The notes: generated from the letters alone by a model not told the origin. 36,158 nucleotides of DNA from Gymnopilus junonius (GCA_015501075.1 JADNYJ010000325.1:1-36158), one strand, 5' to 3'. Counted from the stretch's first letter, positions 9,959-21,029 are shown. Translations and numbers: made by a program.

Positions 9959-11588
9959 GTCATAGTAGGAAGTGATGTTTCCTTACCTATTAAAACTGGG
10001 GTTGACACTTGTCGAGTTGCCCACTCTGTGGATATAGAAGACAGCATAGAAGCTGCTCGGAAGGAGCTTCAAAAATATGCTGAGCCATTGTGCAAAGACA
10101 TTTGGGAAACAGAATTACCTCTGCTATGAGCAATTAATCATCAAATACCCTTGATTGATGAGACCAAGGCTTATCCTTGGAGGGCGTCTCATTGCCCTGA
10201 AGTGCTGAGGCCTCAGTGGCAAGAAAAGCGTGATGCATACCTACAAACGGGCCAGTGGCACCTAACTTTGGCAGTTAACATGGTTCCAATGATTTTCATT
10301 GCTAAACCAAGTAAGGATGGAAGTCCACCTGGTGTTAATACTATTGTTGATACACGAGAATGGAATAAAAATACCATTAAATTAGCTTCGCCTCTGCCTG
10401 ACATTGATGGCATGTGCAGGAGGGCATCTAGTAAACCTTTTTGGTCCGTCTGGGACCAGAAGGGGGCATTCGAGCAAATACATATAATTGACGAACATGT
10501 CGATTGCTCTGCTGTAACAACTCCTGATGGAAATATTGTCAGTTTGGTGATCCAAATTGGTGATTGTAATGGTCCTGCTACTTACCAGGCACTAATGAAC
10601 CATCTATTCTCTGCTTATATTGGCAGGTGGATGGACGTGTACCTAGATGATATTGTTATCTATTCAGATACACTGGAGGAACATGTTGAGCACTGCAAAA
10701 TCGTAATGGATATTCTTGCATGCAAGAGACTTTACCTTAGTGCGAAAAAGCTCCAAATCTTGCAGCCAGAAATTCACCTTTTAGGTCGCATCATTGATGA
10801 TAAGGGTATTTGGATGGATCCCGACAAAGTTGACTCTGTCGTCAACTGGAAAACTCCTACAAATAGGGATTTACTACATGGGTTTCTGGGGTCCGTAGGA
10901 TATTTAGCTGATGACGTACCTAATGTCCGTATACCTATGGGTGTACTTAGTGCTCTGACAGGTGATACTGTTCCCTTTCAGTGGGGTTATACTGAGCAAA
11001 GAGCCTTCGAGGAGGTAAAACAATTAGTAAATGATGCTCACAATCATAGTCGAGTTGCTCTGAATTACTTACCTGGGGCAGACCCTATTTGGATGGTCAC
11101 GGATGGTTGTGTGACAGGTATTGCTGGCTTAATTAGCCAAGGACCTGAGTGGAAAACTGCAAAAATTGCTGCATTTTACTCCGCTAAATTGAACTCTGCT
11201 CAGCAGAATTACCGGTTCATGAAATAGAAATGCTTGCTGGTGTTGAAACTATGCTCAGATTTCGTGAACTCCTGTGGGAGCTTGCTTTTTCTGGATTACA
11301 GATCATAAAGGTTTGATTTACCTTCTGAACCAGAAAAACTTGTCTGGCCATCAAGCCAGATGGATTGAAAAAATTGGTGTTTTTGACTTTGAAGTCAGGT
11401 ATATGCCAGGTTCTGAAAATGTCATCGCTGATGCATTGTCCCACATTTATTCCAACAACTCACCTGGAACTGTTCGCTCACGAAGCGAATTCACTTACCA
11501 CGATGTCACTGATGATGACAAGATCATCACTGTCTCAGACCTCCCTGTAATTATGGGTCCAGAGGCAATGGCTGTATCTGTTCGGTGA
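9959..11588 (+). pseudogene. pol: E1 reverse transcriptase and RNase H
   Basis: Copies element RNA into DNA and removes the RNA strand. The frame runs through TGA 10127-10129, then 358 codons open (10151-11227). RT palm motifs: FIAKPSKDG, VDTREWNK, the catalytic YLDDIVIYSD at about 10638-10667, and LLGRIIDDKGIWMDP in the thumb. RNase H follows, with WMVTDGCVTGIAG (first Asp) and FYSAKLNSAQQNY. At about 11213-11220 one base is missing relative to the expected NYPVHEIEML. The coding then continues in the next frame with the RNase H Glu and ITDHKGLIYLLNQ and the connection PGSENVIADALS. A 3' stretch (11460-11588) leads towards integrase. Confidence 0.8.
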
Positions 11589-11829
11589 TCCTCTTGTCTT
11601 GCAGCAGCCAAGGAAAAAGCTCTGCCTGCACCTGCACCCATGGCTAAGTCATCCATTCGCCATGGCAAACAAATGGAAGGGGGGGAGACCACACCACCAA
11701 AAATGAAAGCACCAAAAACAAAAGACACTAAATGTCAATCGAAAAAAGTGTCCACTGACAAAGAGATGCCCAAAGAAGTGCCTACTATGGACACAGCTAA
11801 TCCAATAGTTGAAGAGTCAACTAATCCAT

Positions 11830-13445
11830 AATTGAAAAATCAGTTGAAAACTCACCTGAAGACGAACCTTATGTCCCAGAAGTGAGCTTTCCGAGTATGA
11901 CCAATGATAGTCTACTCAATATCGTATCTTCAAGTAATGAAGGCATTGACTTACTTAAAGAATTTAAGAGTAAATATTCTGAGGATAAGTTCTTCAAACA
12001 AATCCTTGAGAAACCAAAAGACTATAAAAACTTTCAAGTAACTGAAGGAATTATTTACCTTAACGAAGGAAGAAAAAACCTTCTATGTGTTCCTAAGGTC
12101 CTAATTAATGGACGAAGCACTCGAGAAATAGTTATCTCGAGGCGCATTCCCTACTCGCACACCTAGGACGAGTAAAACACTTGCTTACCTTCGAGACCAC
12201 GTTTGGTGGAAAGACATGGTCTCAACACTAAAGCATTCTGTGAAACCTGTGTTACTTGCAGAATGAGCAAGCCAAATAATCAAAAGCCGTATGGATTATT
12301 AAACCCCTTACCGTTCCTGCACAGCCTTGGGAATCAATTGTGATTGACTTCATAGGACCACTTCCTGAGTCAAGTGATCGTAATGGGACTTATGATTGCA
12401 TTACAGTGATAATCTGCTTACTTACCACAATGGTTCATTTAATTCCAAGCCGAATTAATTATAATACAAGGCAGATTGCTGAGTTAATGTTTGCAGAAGT
12501 ATTTAGACTTCACGGCTTACCTCGTAATATCATAAGTGATAGAGATGTTCTATTTACAAGTGTATTCTGGAATCACTTACATAAATTACTCAGAACATGC
12601 CTCCAAATGTCAAGCACTTATCATCCTCAAACTGATGGGTCCACTGAGTACGCTAACCAAACAGTCACACAGATGCTCTGTCAGTGTGTTAATAATAAAC
12701 AGAATGACTGGGTGCTTAAATTACCTAGTATTGAGTTTGCAATTAACTTTGCATGATCTGAGAGTACAGGATACTCACCTTTCTTCTTAAATAACAGAAG
12801 ACTCCCTAGAGCTATGATTTGGGACTCTGCACCTAAAGAAGAATATCCTTCTATTAGAAACTTTGCACTTAAGAAAAAGCTTGCAATTATGGCAGCCCAT
12901 GATAGTATTCTCACTGCTCGAGTCAAGCAAACTCATGATGCAAATCGAAAATGGCAGATTGAACCTTTTACGGAAGGTGATCTCATTTATGTCTCAACTA
13001 AAAATATCACCTTCCTGAAGGGACTTGCTCATAAATTAATCCCCAAATTTATTGGACCTTACAAGATCATTAAAGACTTTGGCAATCATTTTTTCAGATA
13101 GAATTGCCCTCTGACTTAAAGAGACGCAGTATTCACAATGTATTTCATGCATCATTGCTTCGCGTACATGTACTGAATGATGACCAGTTATTTCCTGGGC
13201 ATCTAGCATCTCAATTACTGACAGAAATAACTGCCAATGGTGAATGGGTGGTTGATGCAATACTGTCTCATAGCGGATCAGGCTGAGAGGCTATATTTAA
13301 GATATGCTGGAGGGCGGAGACATAACTTGGCTCCCTTATGACCAGATCTCTGACTTACATGCTCTTACATCATACTTAGAGCTTATCAGTGTTGACAAAG
13401 TGAGTGACCTTCCGAGTGGGAAGGGAAACCCACCTACTGATGATC
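11830..13445 (+). pseudogene. E1 integrase with chromodomain-like C terminus
   Basis: Would insert E1 cDNA into the genome. The zinc-binding HHCC module lies at about 12145-12265, split by frameshifts (AHLGRVKTLAYLRDHVWW, then CETCVTCRMSK). The catalytic core 12340-12756 keeps the triad: Asp in VIDFIGPLP, Asp in ISDRDVLF and Glu in GSTEYANQ. TGA at 12754-12756 interrupts AxSESTGYSPFFLN, where Arg is expected. The C-terminal part (12814-13101) contains KFIGPYKI, then in another frame NVFHASLLRVHV (13138-13173). A segment with GDITWLPYDQISDLHAL (about 13316-13365) resembles the tail of a chromodomain. The frame continues to TAG 13448-13450. Confidence 0.75.
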
Positions 13446-13549
13446 CTTAGGTATTTTTGGGATCTCTGCTCTTCTTAGAAGATGACTTTTTTCCTTCTAT
13501 TCCCTCCCCACACTCGTCATCACTCCTTTTCCTACCTCATTCTATCACC

Positions 13550-14359
13550 ATGCCCAAGTCCACCTCCAAAAGTCAATCCTCTCATCATGACCCCATTTCC
13601 AGACCTTCCTCGGCATCTGCTTCCCCTGCTCCTCATGTGGCAATTCCAGTCCCAGGCCTTACTCAGGCATCTCACAACACCTATTATCTTTTGCTTCCCG
13701 ATGAGCTGTACTTCTCACACCTGTCAAACATTATCACTCTTATGGTGCATCAGATCAGTGCTATTATTGCCTATGACAAATCTCTCCGCTGTGCCTCCAT
13801 CACTCAACAGCAGAAGTTCATCGAGTCCCATGGCAAAATCCTTCCCATGCCCACCAGCTACCAAGAACTCGCCACTGTCTTTGACAAGGCAAATGCTGGC
13901 TTTGGACTTAGTGGAATTCACCCCTTGCATGCTGGCCTCTTCATTGCCCCAAAACTGCCTATCCTAGAGGACTTTGGCTTCACCAATGAGGACCTCAGCA
14001 TTGCTACCCCCGCGCCTATCATGGCTATATCGAGAGAAGACCACAAGAATAAAATTCTAGCTGATACCCTTGTGCATATTACTCAAGCCAAGGAATGTCA
14101 TATTATGGAATGGAAGGCGAAGCAGCTAATTAAAGTGTCCGATCAACTTTATGACATGAGCAGGCACTTCGAGGGACCATCAACCATCACTCCTGCTCCC
14201 TCTGTGCCTATCACTCCCACTGCTAGCCCTCTGCCTCCTATTGCCGATGAACTGCTTCGACCTCCTGAAGACCTTAACTTCAACTTGATGGACTTTGAGA
14301 CTGAGGCTCCTCCTGAACCTTCTTCCAGCAAAGGCAAGACTTCCAAAAGCTGCAAATGA
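13550..14359 (+). CDS. E1 extra ORF between pol and the 3' LTR, intact, unknown function
   Basis: 269 codons, uninterrupted, from ATG 13550 (sequence MPKSTSKSQSS) to TGA 14357-14359. The frame is open further back to 13451, but those residues (VFLGSLLFLEDD) look like the end of pol, read after TAG 13448. The protein has a Ser/Pro-rich N terminus, a predicted ordered centre of about 170 residues (from NTYYLLLPDELYF to IKVSDQLYDMSRHF), and a Pro/Thr-rich then basic tail (SSSKGKTSKSCK). I see no signal peptide, transmembrane segment or CCHC motif, so nothing supports an envelope protein despite the env-like position. It is notable because every other E1 frame is broken. I do not recognise the family. 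Confidence 0.6.
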   Translation: MPKSTSKSQSSHHDPISRPSSASASPAPHVAIPVPGLTQASHNTYYLLLPDELYFSHLSNIITLMVHQISAIIAYDKSLRCASITQQQKFIESHGKILPMPTSYQELATVFDKANAGFGLSGIHPLHAGLFIAPKLPILEDFGFTNEDLSIATPAPIMAISREDHKNKILADTLVHITQAKECHIMEWKAKQLIKVSDQLYDMSRHFEGPSTITPAPSVPITPTASPLPPIADELLRPPEDLNFNLMDFETEAPPEPSSSKGKTSKSCK

Positions 14360-14370
14360 TCTTCTTCGAA

Positions 14371-14385
14371 GACCAGGAGGGCGCA
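14371..14385 (+). promoter_or_regulatory. E1 polypurine tract (degenerate)
   Basis: GACCAGGAGGGCGCA lies directly before the LTR start; purine-rich apart from a few bases, it fits the plus-strand primer site of an LTR element. Confidence 0.5.
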
Positions 14386-14682
14386 TGTAATGATCCAGTC
14401 CAGTTCTCCCATCCTGGCCTCACCGTCTCTTTCTTATAGTTAATCCTCTTAGTTATTCCTTTAACTCATTATGACTCATATCCTGACTCACTCTCCTTGC
14501 TCTTTAGATATTCCTAAAAAACTTCCTAATCATATGACTATCTACCTCTGGTATATAAACTGTCCATCATAGCTAGTCCTTTTTCTTTACAATTTATTCT
14601 TTATCCAGTTCCTTCCCTGTGTGAAACTTCTCGTGTGTCAAAACTTCCCCTTAGTCATCCAACTGAGGCCGCTTTCATCACA
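14386..14682 (+). repeat. E1 3' LTR
   Basis: 297 bp beginning TGTAATGATCC and ending TTTCATCACA, so the ends form the inverted repeat TGTRATGA. A TATA-like GGTATATAAAC lies at about 14550. I could not find a matching 5' LTR upstream of gag, and without it no target duplication can be assigned. Confidence 0.7.
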
Positions 14683-14809
14683 GAATGTATGTAGCATGCT
14701 CTATGAACAAGTGAAGGAATGAGAAGCCCAGGAGACAATGAAAGACATAGAAAGAGATAAAGTAGCACCCATCTAATATGTGACTAAAAGCAAAGTGTCA
14801 TTGGCATTG

Positions 14810-15037
14810 TTAGAACACCTCAGCCATTCCATTATCAGCAATGCTGTCAAGGTCCTCTGGTATGACATCCTTGATCTCTTCTTCATTCACTTCCTCTTCT
14901 TCCATCAGCAGATAGCTCAAGTCACCACAAGTGAGACTGCATTGAAAGAAAAGAAAAAAGTCAGCAATGAAAAATGAACAGACTGAACTATTTCTCACAT
15001 AATTGACTTGTGCACTGCTGCTGGGTATGCATCAGAC
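14810..15037 (-). pseudogene. 3' end of the DUF6532-like host gene (inverted fragment)
   Basis: On the minus strand from 15037 the sequence reads DAYPAAVHKSIM, then a donor (GTGAGA, about 14999-14994), a short intron with a strong polypyrimidine tract ending in TGCAG (14936-14940 region), and a last exon with an acidic tail (MEEEEVNEEEIKDVIPEDLD) ending in a stop at 14810-14812. The first codons continue exactly in frame from the plus-strand fragment that ends at 30334, if one copy of the 5-mer GTCTG is kept. It is therefore taken as the 3' end of the gene at 25662-28117 and 30233-30334, displaced and inverted. The exact splice sites are inferred. Confidence 0.65.
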
Positions 15038-15512
15038 TGTTATGACTTTAATGACAGACTCTAATCTGATAAGATAAGAGCTGGTGTAGTAGTCATAGAG
15101 GTTGGTTCAATGAAGTCTCTTAGGTATTGTCTTCAACAGAAGATTGCCTAAGAGTTCAAGTTCGCTCTGGTAGTTACAAGAGAGTTGATTCTCAAGAACT
15201 AGCTACCGATACAAGTAGACTAGCTACAGTTTATATACTATTTGTGGTTGATAATAAAATAGATGAAATGGAAGTGAAACGATAACAAAATGAGGGGTAG
15301 CGGAAGGGGTGATCATCATAGAGGCTGCGGGCTGTGCAAGGGATGATGATCAAAAGGGAAAGATTGTCCTCAAACTTGTAAGAAAGTAAATGATCATCTT
15401 TGCAGGCAAAGATGATCAGAAGGAAATCTATAAATTAAATAATCCAATGATAAATGATAAAAGAAAAGAAAAGAGTGACACGTGAGTCTGATGAGATAAG
15501 GAAACTGTAACA
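15038..15512 (-). repeat. E2 3' LTR
   Basis: 475 bp. It shares diagnostic bases and the CACGTGAGTC.GATGAGATAAG segment with the E3 LTR at 30335, rather than with the E2 5' LTR. It contains the TATA motif (15231-15237) and the same palindromes described for E3. It cuts the DUF6532-like host gene. Confidence 0.85.
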
Positions 15513-15525
15513 TTACCCCCTTTCT
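15513..15525 (-). promoter_or_regulatory. E2 polypurine tract
   Basis: AGAAAGGGGGTAA on the minus strand, adjoining the 3' LTR; the expected primer site for plus-strand synthesis. Confidence 0.75.
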
Positions 15526-15545
15526 AAGATTTGAAACCCCTGGCT

Positions 15546-17145
15546 TCAAAAATATGGCTCACCAGTCATGTTCACCTCTGCCTCCTCTCCCTGCCAGTTG
15601 TCGTGTGTGGTGTATAGCCAGTCATTGGGCACATCAATCCTGTCGATGTTGGCCAATTGGTCTTCTGTGAATTCATAGGTGAACCCTATGAACTCCCTGT
15701 TGCTTCGGCAGATCGGTCGTCAAGGACAATCCATGGAATTATGTCCCGGGCGATACTGGCGGCAATGGCAGCATCTGTAACTGTGACAATCTGCCTGCCA
15801 GTGGTTGGCGCTGTTGCAGGCAAAGCAACGGCATTGGGGACTAGGTCCCAGGGTAGTGCGAGTGGGTTGGAAGGGAGTCTGGGGATGGATTTGTACCGGA
15901 GGAGGTATGGTGTAGGCAGGAGGGTCATTATGGGCGGCGTCCTGGGCAGAGGTCATCTGCATGGCAGTGACATAGTGCCTTTGAGTTGGCAGGGGACTGG
16001 TGGCGGCAGGTGGAGTGGTTGGGGGTGGTGCAGCGGAGCATTCTGGAATGGTCTTGGGGGGCTGTCCAGGATGGAGATGGTGAGTTGGAACCATTCATCA
16101 TGAGGAGGAATGGTCTGGTGGGTCTGAGGGTTGGTGTCGTAAGTAGAGGGAGGAAGAAAGGGTTCCTCATCAGACCTGATTGTGGAGGTTGCAGCAGGAG
16201 GTCATTCCCCTTGTCGCCTGCTGCTGATGAGGAGGGGGTTGATGGCTCTTTCGAGCCTGAAATGCATCAGCATCTCGAACATTTGAAGAGACTTCATTTG
16301 GATGCCTTCACAATTTCGCGGTGGCAGGTGGTGTGGTCAGTTTCATGTTTGAAGTTACGGAGGGTGTCCTGGAGGAATGGGTCGGACTGCAAGACCTCAG
16401 GGCTGTGGAGTAGCGATGGGGGTGTGCAAGGAACTGCACTAGTTCTTTATGCATCAACTGTTGAAAGTCGATGAAATCTAATAAATTCAAAAAATCCTTG
16501 ACGGATGGATGGGAGCATGTACCATCGGTGGGGGGCGAGGCGGGTGCACGTTGTAGGGATAGTTGTTGGGGTCTGGTGAGTCAGAAGAATCGTCTATCCT
16601 AGGACAGACAAACGGAGTTTCTAGGTCGGGACAAGGGGCCGGGGGTCGGTTCAGGTGATGCATTCGATTGGTAACCCAATCAAGTGTGGGTCAAAGAGGG
16701 AACAGGGGACAGAGAAGGTGCATTTGCTGGGCAAGCGAGTGCAGACCTCAGAGCAGACGAAGTGGGGGCAGAAGCAGCAGCATGAGTGTGAGTGGAGAAG
16801 CAGGGCATGTTGTAGTCGACATAGAAAGACTGAGGAATATGGGGATTTGGTTCACCTTTTATAAGTATTCCAAGTACTCCTCAAGGATGGTCCGCAGTTT
16901 CTTGATCAGGTCCCTTGAGGCCTTCTCCTTGATGGGTGTGATTGTTTCGGTTTCCCATCTGTCATTTTCTTGATCAATCATCCTGGTGGTCATGATGGCA
17001 TTCCACTCCTGTTCACTTTTCCAGGTTATATTTTTGGGTATTGGGGCATGAGGTTCTCGAGTGAACTTCCATTCCCAATAGGTAATCTTCATCTCTTCGG
17101 GTGTGGTGGTGGTTTCAGGAATATAAGGGTATTGACTGTAAACAT
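15546..17145 (-). pseudogene. E2 extra ORF after pol, with paired CCHC motifs
   Basis: Downstream of the chromodomain the minus strand keeps coding. From ATG 17143-17145 it encodes a Trp/charged N-terminal part (17092-16859: ITYWEWKFTREP, then KSEQEWNAIMTTRMIDQEND) that ends in a helical leucine-rich stretch. A long Pro/Ser/Thr/His-rich middle (about 16850-15900) is split among frames. The C-terminal part (16094-15546) carries two zinc-knuckle patterns: CFACNSANHWQADC (C-x2-C-x4-H-x4-C) and CCHCRQYRPGHNSMDC (C-x2-C-x6-H-x4-C). The last residues are NMTGEPYF, with the stop at 15546-15548. It looks like a nucleic-acid-binding accessory protein, about 500 residues long if intact. Several frameshifts make it a pseudogene. 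The same start is visible in E3 at 35908. Confidence 0.6.
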
Positions 17146-17274
17146 ATCATCGTGGTAAGAGGGGGATGCAGTATTTGAGTTAGTTGTGAAAAGATCAGCC
17201 ATAAATGATTGTCGTAGTAAGAGGGGGATGTGGCGTTTGAGTTCATTGTTGGTATGGTGGTAAAGAATGAAGAC

Positions 17275-17440
17275 ATTGATATTCTTCAAGCTTTTCCAGT
17301 GTGTTGGCGAGGTTTGATCCAGGTTCCCACGATGCTTCGGTAATCGGGTAACCAGCCCACTTGACATAGTACTGATATCATCCATTTCGGTACTTTCAAT
17401 GATTGAGAATCATTTCAACTTCATATTCAGATTCTCCATC
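17275..17440 (-). pseudogene. E2 integrase C-terminal chromodomain
   Basis: The minus frame gives SEYEVEMILNH, a stop (TGA where Arg is expected), KYRNG, another TGA, then YQYYVKWAGY and, after a frame change, ASWEPGSNL. These are the three aromatic-containing strands of a chromodomain, which in chromoviruses binds modified histone tails and directs integration to heterochromatin. The domain is disrupted by two stops and at least one indel. Confidence 0.7.
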
Positions 17441-18503
17441 GATTGTTTCAGGGGGTGGTTGTGTGAAGTTTCGACCATGAACCTGTGTTTCCATGTATGG
17501 CATCAGCAATGTTGCATGGAAAATATCATGAATTTTCCATGTTTTTGGCAGTTGCAGTTGATACGTGAGAGGTTCTAGGACATGTTTGATCTTGAACGGT
17601 CCTTCTCTTCTTGGTGCCAACTTCTTGTTGTATCAGTCTTGAGGTTACGTGAATCCAGCCATACCTTCTGTCCTTCTTTGAATGGTACAAAGTTGGACTT
17701 CCGTCAATCTGCCATTCTAGCTCTGGCCAATTCATGTGCAGCCAGGCTTCTTTTCTGTCGAAATCGGGTTCTTCAGTCTTCTTCTACTGAGGGAAACCTC
17801 GTGTTTTCGAATGTGGTAGGTATTGCGACAGGGTTGGTCCCAAACATGAGTTCGAATGGGGTCTTTTGCCTGTCAGCATGTCTTCGATCATTATGGACAA
17901 ATTCCAGGGTGCTAACATGTTGTTTCCAAGTGGTCGGGTTGGAAGAGCAATAGATAGCGAGATACACTTCTATTTCCTGGTTGAACCATTCCATAGTGCC
18001 ATCAGACTGGGGGTGGTATGCTGTGGACAATTTTGACTTGATTCCGAGGAGTTTGAGTAGTTCCTGGAATGTTCTGGCTGCGAATTGGGGTCCTCTATCA
18101 GAAATAATACTGTCCGGTAGGCCAAATCGCTTGAACAAGTTGTCCTGGAGGAGTAATGCTGCTCCTTCTTGTGAAAGAGTTTTTGAGCAAGGCATGATAA
18201 TTACCCCCTTTGTAAGCCCGTGGTCAACCACAACCAATAAAGAATCATACCGTCAATGCTGGGAAGGTCCATGATCATGTCCATGGAGCATTGTGCAAAT
18301 GGTCTCATGGATTTTGCTCCTTCAATCGGGTAGAGGGATGGGTTAGCCGGGTTCCGGTTGATCTTGAACTGTTGACATTGTCCACAACCTTTCACATAAT
18401 TCTTGATGAATGTTTGCATACTGGGCCACCAGTAAAGTTGCTGTACTGCATTGTATGTTTCCAGTTCACCAGGGTGTCCTGCGGTGACCGAGTCATGGTA
18501 CAT
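17441..18503 (-). pseudogene. E2 integrase
   Basis: The zinc-binding HHCC module is in the frame 18503-18201: HDSVTAGHPGELE gives the His pair and GCGQCQQFK the Cys pair. The catalytic core follows with the first Asp in CSMDMIMDLP, then a frameshift near 18235. The next frame (18237-17773) carries the second Asp in SIISDRGPQFAA and the Glu in HPQSDGTMEWFNQEIE. A third segment (17735-17396) has the GPFKI-like end and HDIFHATLLMPY, typical of the gypsy integrase C terminus. Overall length fits the family, but at least three frame changes disable it. Confidence 0.8.
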
Positions 18504-18518
18504 CGTGACAATTTTCCT

Positions 18519-20042
18519 TCATAGTTCTTGATCATCAGGAATATAATTCTTTTTCTTGTAAAAGATTAATTCACTGACGTCTTCGATTTGCATTGTCTCC
18601 CAGTCATCTAAGTCTTTGGCGAGACTTTTAGGTCCTTCTTGAGTGAGGAGTTTCAATGCGTCCACTATGTCTTTGTCCTGTTTTCTTGATTGGGCAATTT
18701 CTATTTGCAGGTCAGCGTCAATCAAATTTATAAATAGATTCTCTGGAAGGAGAATCTTGTCCTCATTGTCATGATCCTCATTGGGGATCATGTCTGGTCT
18801 TCTTGATAGGGCATCTGATTGCACCATCTTGCTTCCAGGGAGGTGTACCAGTTGAATGTCATACTCCAACAGGAATAATGACCATCGCGCCTGTCTTCTA
18901 TTCAGTTTCTGAGTACTTCTGAAGTATGTCAGATTCTTGTGGTCTGAATAGATTGTCATTGTGAATACCAATCCTTGAATGTAATGTCGCCATTCCTTGA
19001 GGGATCGGATCATCGCCAGTAATTCTCTGTCATAAATCTCATAGTTCCTCTCAGTCAGAGAGAACGTCTTCGAGATGAATGCTACTGGGTGCCTGTCTCC
19101 GTTACTGTCCATTTGCATTAGTACTGCTCCAGACGCATATTTCGATGTGTCACATTCGATCTGGAATGGTTTGGCAGTGTCTGGCATGGTCAGGACAGGT
19201 TCTTCCATAAATTTCCATTTCAGTAGCTCGAATGATTTCTTGGTGTCTTCATTCCATTCAAAGCTACAGTCCTTTTTCAATAGCTTGTTAAGCACATGAG
19301 CTATTTCTGAGTATTTCCTAATAAATCACCTGTAAAAGTTCCTGAATCCTAAGAAGGATCAGATCTGTTTCATGTTCTTCGGTTCAGGCCAGTCAGCGAT
19401 ACCGCTGAGTTTCGATGGGTCCATCAATATTGTGCCTTCTTGGATAATCATTCCAAGATAATCGATTTTTGTCTGGGCAAATGCGCATTTTTCCAGCTTC
19501 AAATACAAATTGTTATCCTTGAGTATTTGAAGGACTTCCTTCATTATCTGTTCCAGTTTCATTTTATCTTTGTGAAAGATAAGAATATCGTCCATATATA
19601 TGATAACGAAGCCCTGATGGATGACATCTTTAAACATCAAGTCCATCATTGACTGGAAGGTCGCCGGAGAGTTACACATGCCAAAGAACATCACAGTTGG
19701 TTCGAATAATCCTTTATTCATCTTGAATGCCACTTTCCATTGGTCACCGTCCTTGATCCGAATGTTGTTATAACCCCATCAGATGTCAAGTTTGGTGAAA
19801 TACTTGGCTCCTTTGAGTTTATCCATGAGCTTGGGGATCAGAGGGAGGGGATAGGTGTTCTTAACTGTCCATGTGTTCAGGTACTGATAATCTTGACAGG
19901 GTTGCAGTTTTCCATCCTTCTTTGATACAAAAAAGAAGGGGGAAGCCATAGGTGATTTCGATGGTCGGATGTAACCTTTCTTCAAGTTTTCTTCCAAAAA
20001 TTTGTCCAGTTCTTCATCCTCAGAGGGCATAAGAGGATACAT
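18519..20042 (-). pseudogene. pol: E2 reverse transcriptase and RNase H
   Basis: RT begins with [20 protein letters not shown] and [20 protein letters not shown] (20042-19779). The frame meets TGA 19779-19781 where Arg is expected in LDIxWGYNNIR. The next part (19733-19359) carries the catalytic YMDDILIF motif and [15 protein letters not shown]. Two further TGA codons (19359-19361, 19326-19328) replace Arg in KQIxSFLGF and FYRxFI. RNase H (19295-18519) has Asp in [12 protein letters not shown], Glu in YDRELLAMI, and [10 protein letters not shown]. The stretch 18808-19747 is nearly identical to E3 33335-34276, including two of these stops. Confidence 0.85.
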
Positions 20043-20279
20043 TTTGAAGACTTTTGGTTGAAAACCTTCCTTGAGTTCAATCTTATGGTCCCAAGATCAA
20101 GACTCAGGGAATCGGTTAGCGGTGTCTTTGTCGAAGATGTCCAGGTATTCGTGATATTCCAGTGGGATCATTTCCTTGAGCGGCTTCTCTTCTTTCTTCA
20201 CATCATGCTTCTGAGCAAAGATTTGTGAAGAGGTTAGTTTCACATTGATCCAAATTTCATTATCATCTTCAGGGATATT

Positions 20280-20886
20280 CCAAATTTCCTTGGTTTCCGG
20301 AAGGGATCATTTCCTAAAAAGGAAATGACTAGGTCCAAAGGGTCATCCAAAGATTCATTGTCTAAAAGGGAAATTACCAATCTGAGGAGTCATCCAATTG
20401 ATTGACCTGTTGGATCTCCTCACCAGGTACGTCTTCTATCTTGGAAGTGGTTGTAGAGTCCCTGTTGATTTTGACTTGTCCGTTTTTCCAGTTAATTTCC
20501 GGGTTGTTTTCAGAGAACCAGGGAAAGCCCAAGATTACTCTTTGCTTTCCTAGTCCAGTGACCAGTAATCATTCCATGTGCAGTTGTCCATCGATGTTGA
20601 GTTTAAGGTTGATGTATCATTTGATGGTCCCTTTCTTGTTAGAGGTGCTATCTACATTATAAACTCGGATCTCATTTTCCAGTGCCATTGTCTCCAGGTT
20701 GTGTTTTTTGATGAAGTTCTGGTCAATGAACTTCCCTTTTGCTCTGGTGTCTCCCAAAGCAGTTCTGGTGATTTTTATTCCCTTCTCGGTCTCAAATGAA
20801 AATGGCAATAATAATGATTTATTTTCAATCCGAGCCGAGACTAAGGAATAAATATCAAGAGAAGGAGTTGCATATGTCAGTCTCAT
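20280..20886 (-). pseudogene. E2 protease region
   Basis: Aspartic protease of the polyprotein. The active-site strand reads ALGDTRAKGKFIDQ: Asp-Thr-Arg instead of Asp-Thr-Gly. In E3 the same codons read ACT GGA, while here they are ACC AGA, so a single ancestral ACCGGA CpG probably mutated on opposite strands in the two copies. The second strand is VILGFPWFSENNPEINW (about 20545-20495), the usual LG-xPW motif. An in-frame stop interrupts the segment before VTGLGKQR, where E3 also has TGA. A Ser/Asp-rich linker to RT follows, with further stops. Confidence 0.75.
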
Positions 20887-21029
20887 GCATCTCCTTAATG
20901 AAAACCCTCTGCGTCGCCTAACTCAAACACTTCCTCTCATTCTTCTTCAGTCAGGTCCTGCATCAGGGACCTGATGTGCACATGGAGCACTTTCCCTTTG
21001 AGGGGGTTTTTCTTTGGGGGTGAGTTTCA

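Larger units (their letters stand above)
5847..14682 (+). mobile_element. E1: decayed Ty3/gypsy retrotransposon without a visible 5' LTR
   Basis: Order on the plus strand: basic/acidic gag N terminus, gag with CCHC knuckle, a long acidic region with repeated modules, protease, RT, RNase H, integrase, chromodomain-like end, extra ORF, polypurine tract, 3' LTR. This is the Ty3/gypsy order (RT before integrase). The RT style (VDTREWNKNTIKLASPLPDI, then YLDDIVIYSDT) is that of a group common in agaricomycetes. The element is inactive: frameshifts occur at about 6190, 6680, 8230, 9670, 11215 and 12150, with stops at 6771, 8267, 9956, 10127, 12754 and 13448. The start is set only where coding similarity begins; the true 5' end is unknown. 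Confidence 0.8.

Noticed and set aside
13550..14359. Envelope protein
   Set aside because: The position fits, but there is no signal peptide, transmembrane segment, or glycoprotein-like Cys pattern.
5847..14682. RIP-type mutation
   Set aside because: The stops I could place arise from CGA codons, which suggests CpG deamination; I see no general CpA to TpA bias, though I could not compute it.
19440..19652. Plus-strand 70-codon ORF shared with E3
   Set aside because: It is the antisense shadow of the near-identical RT tract.
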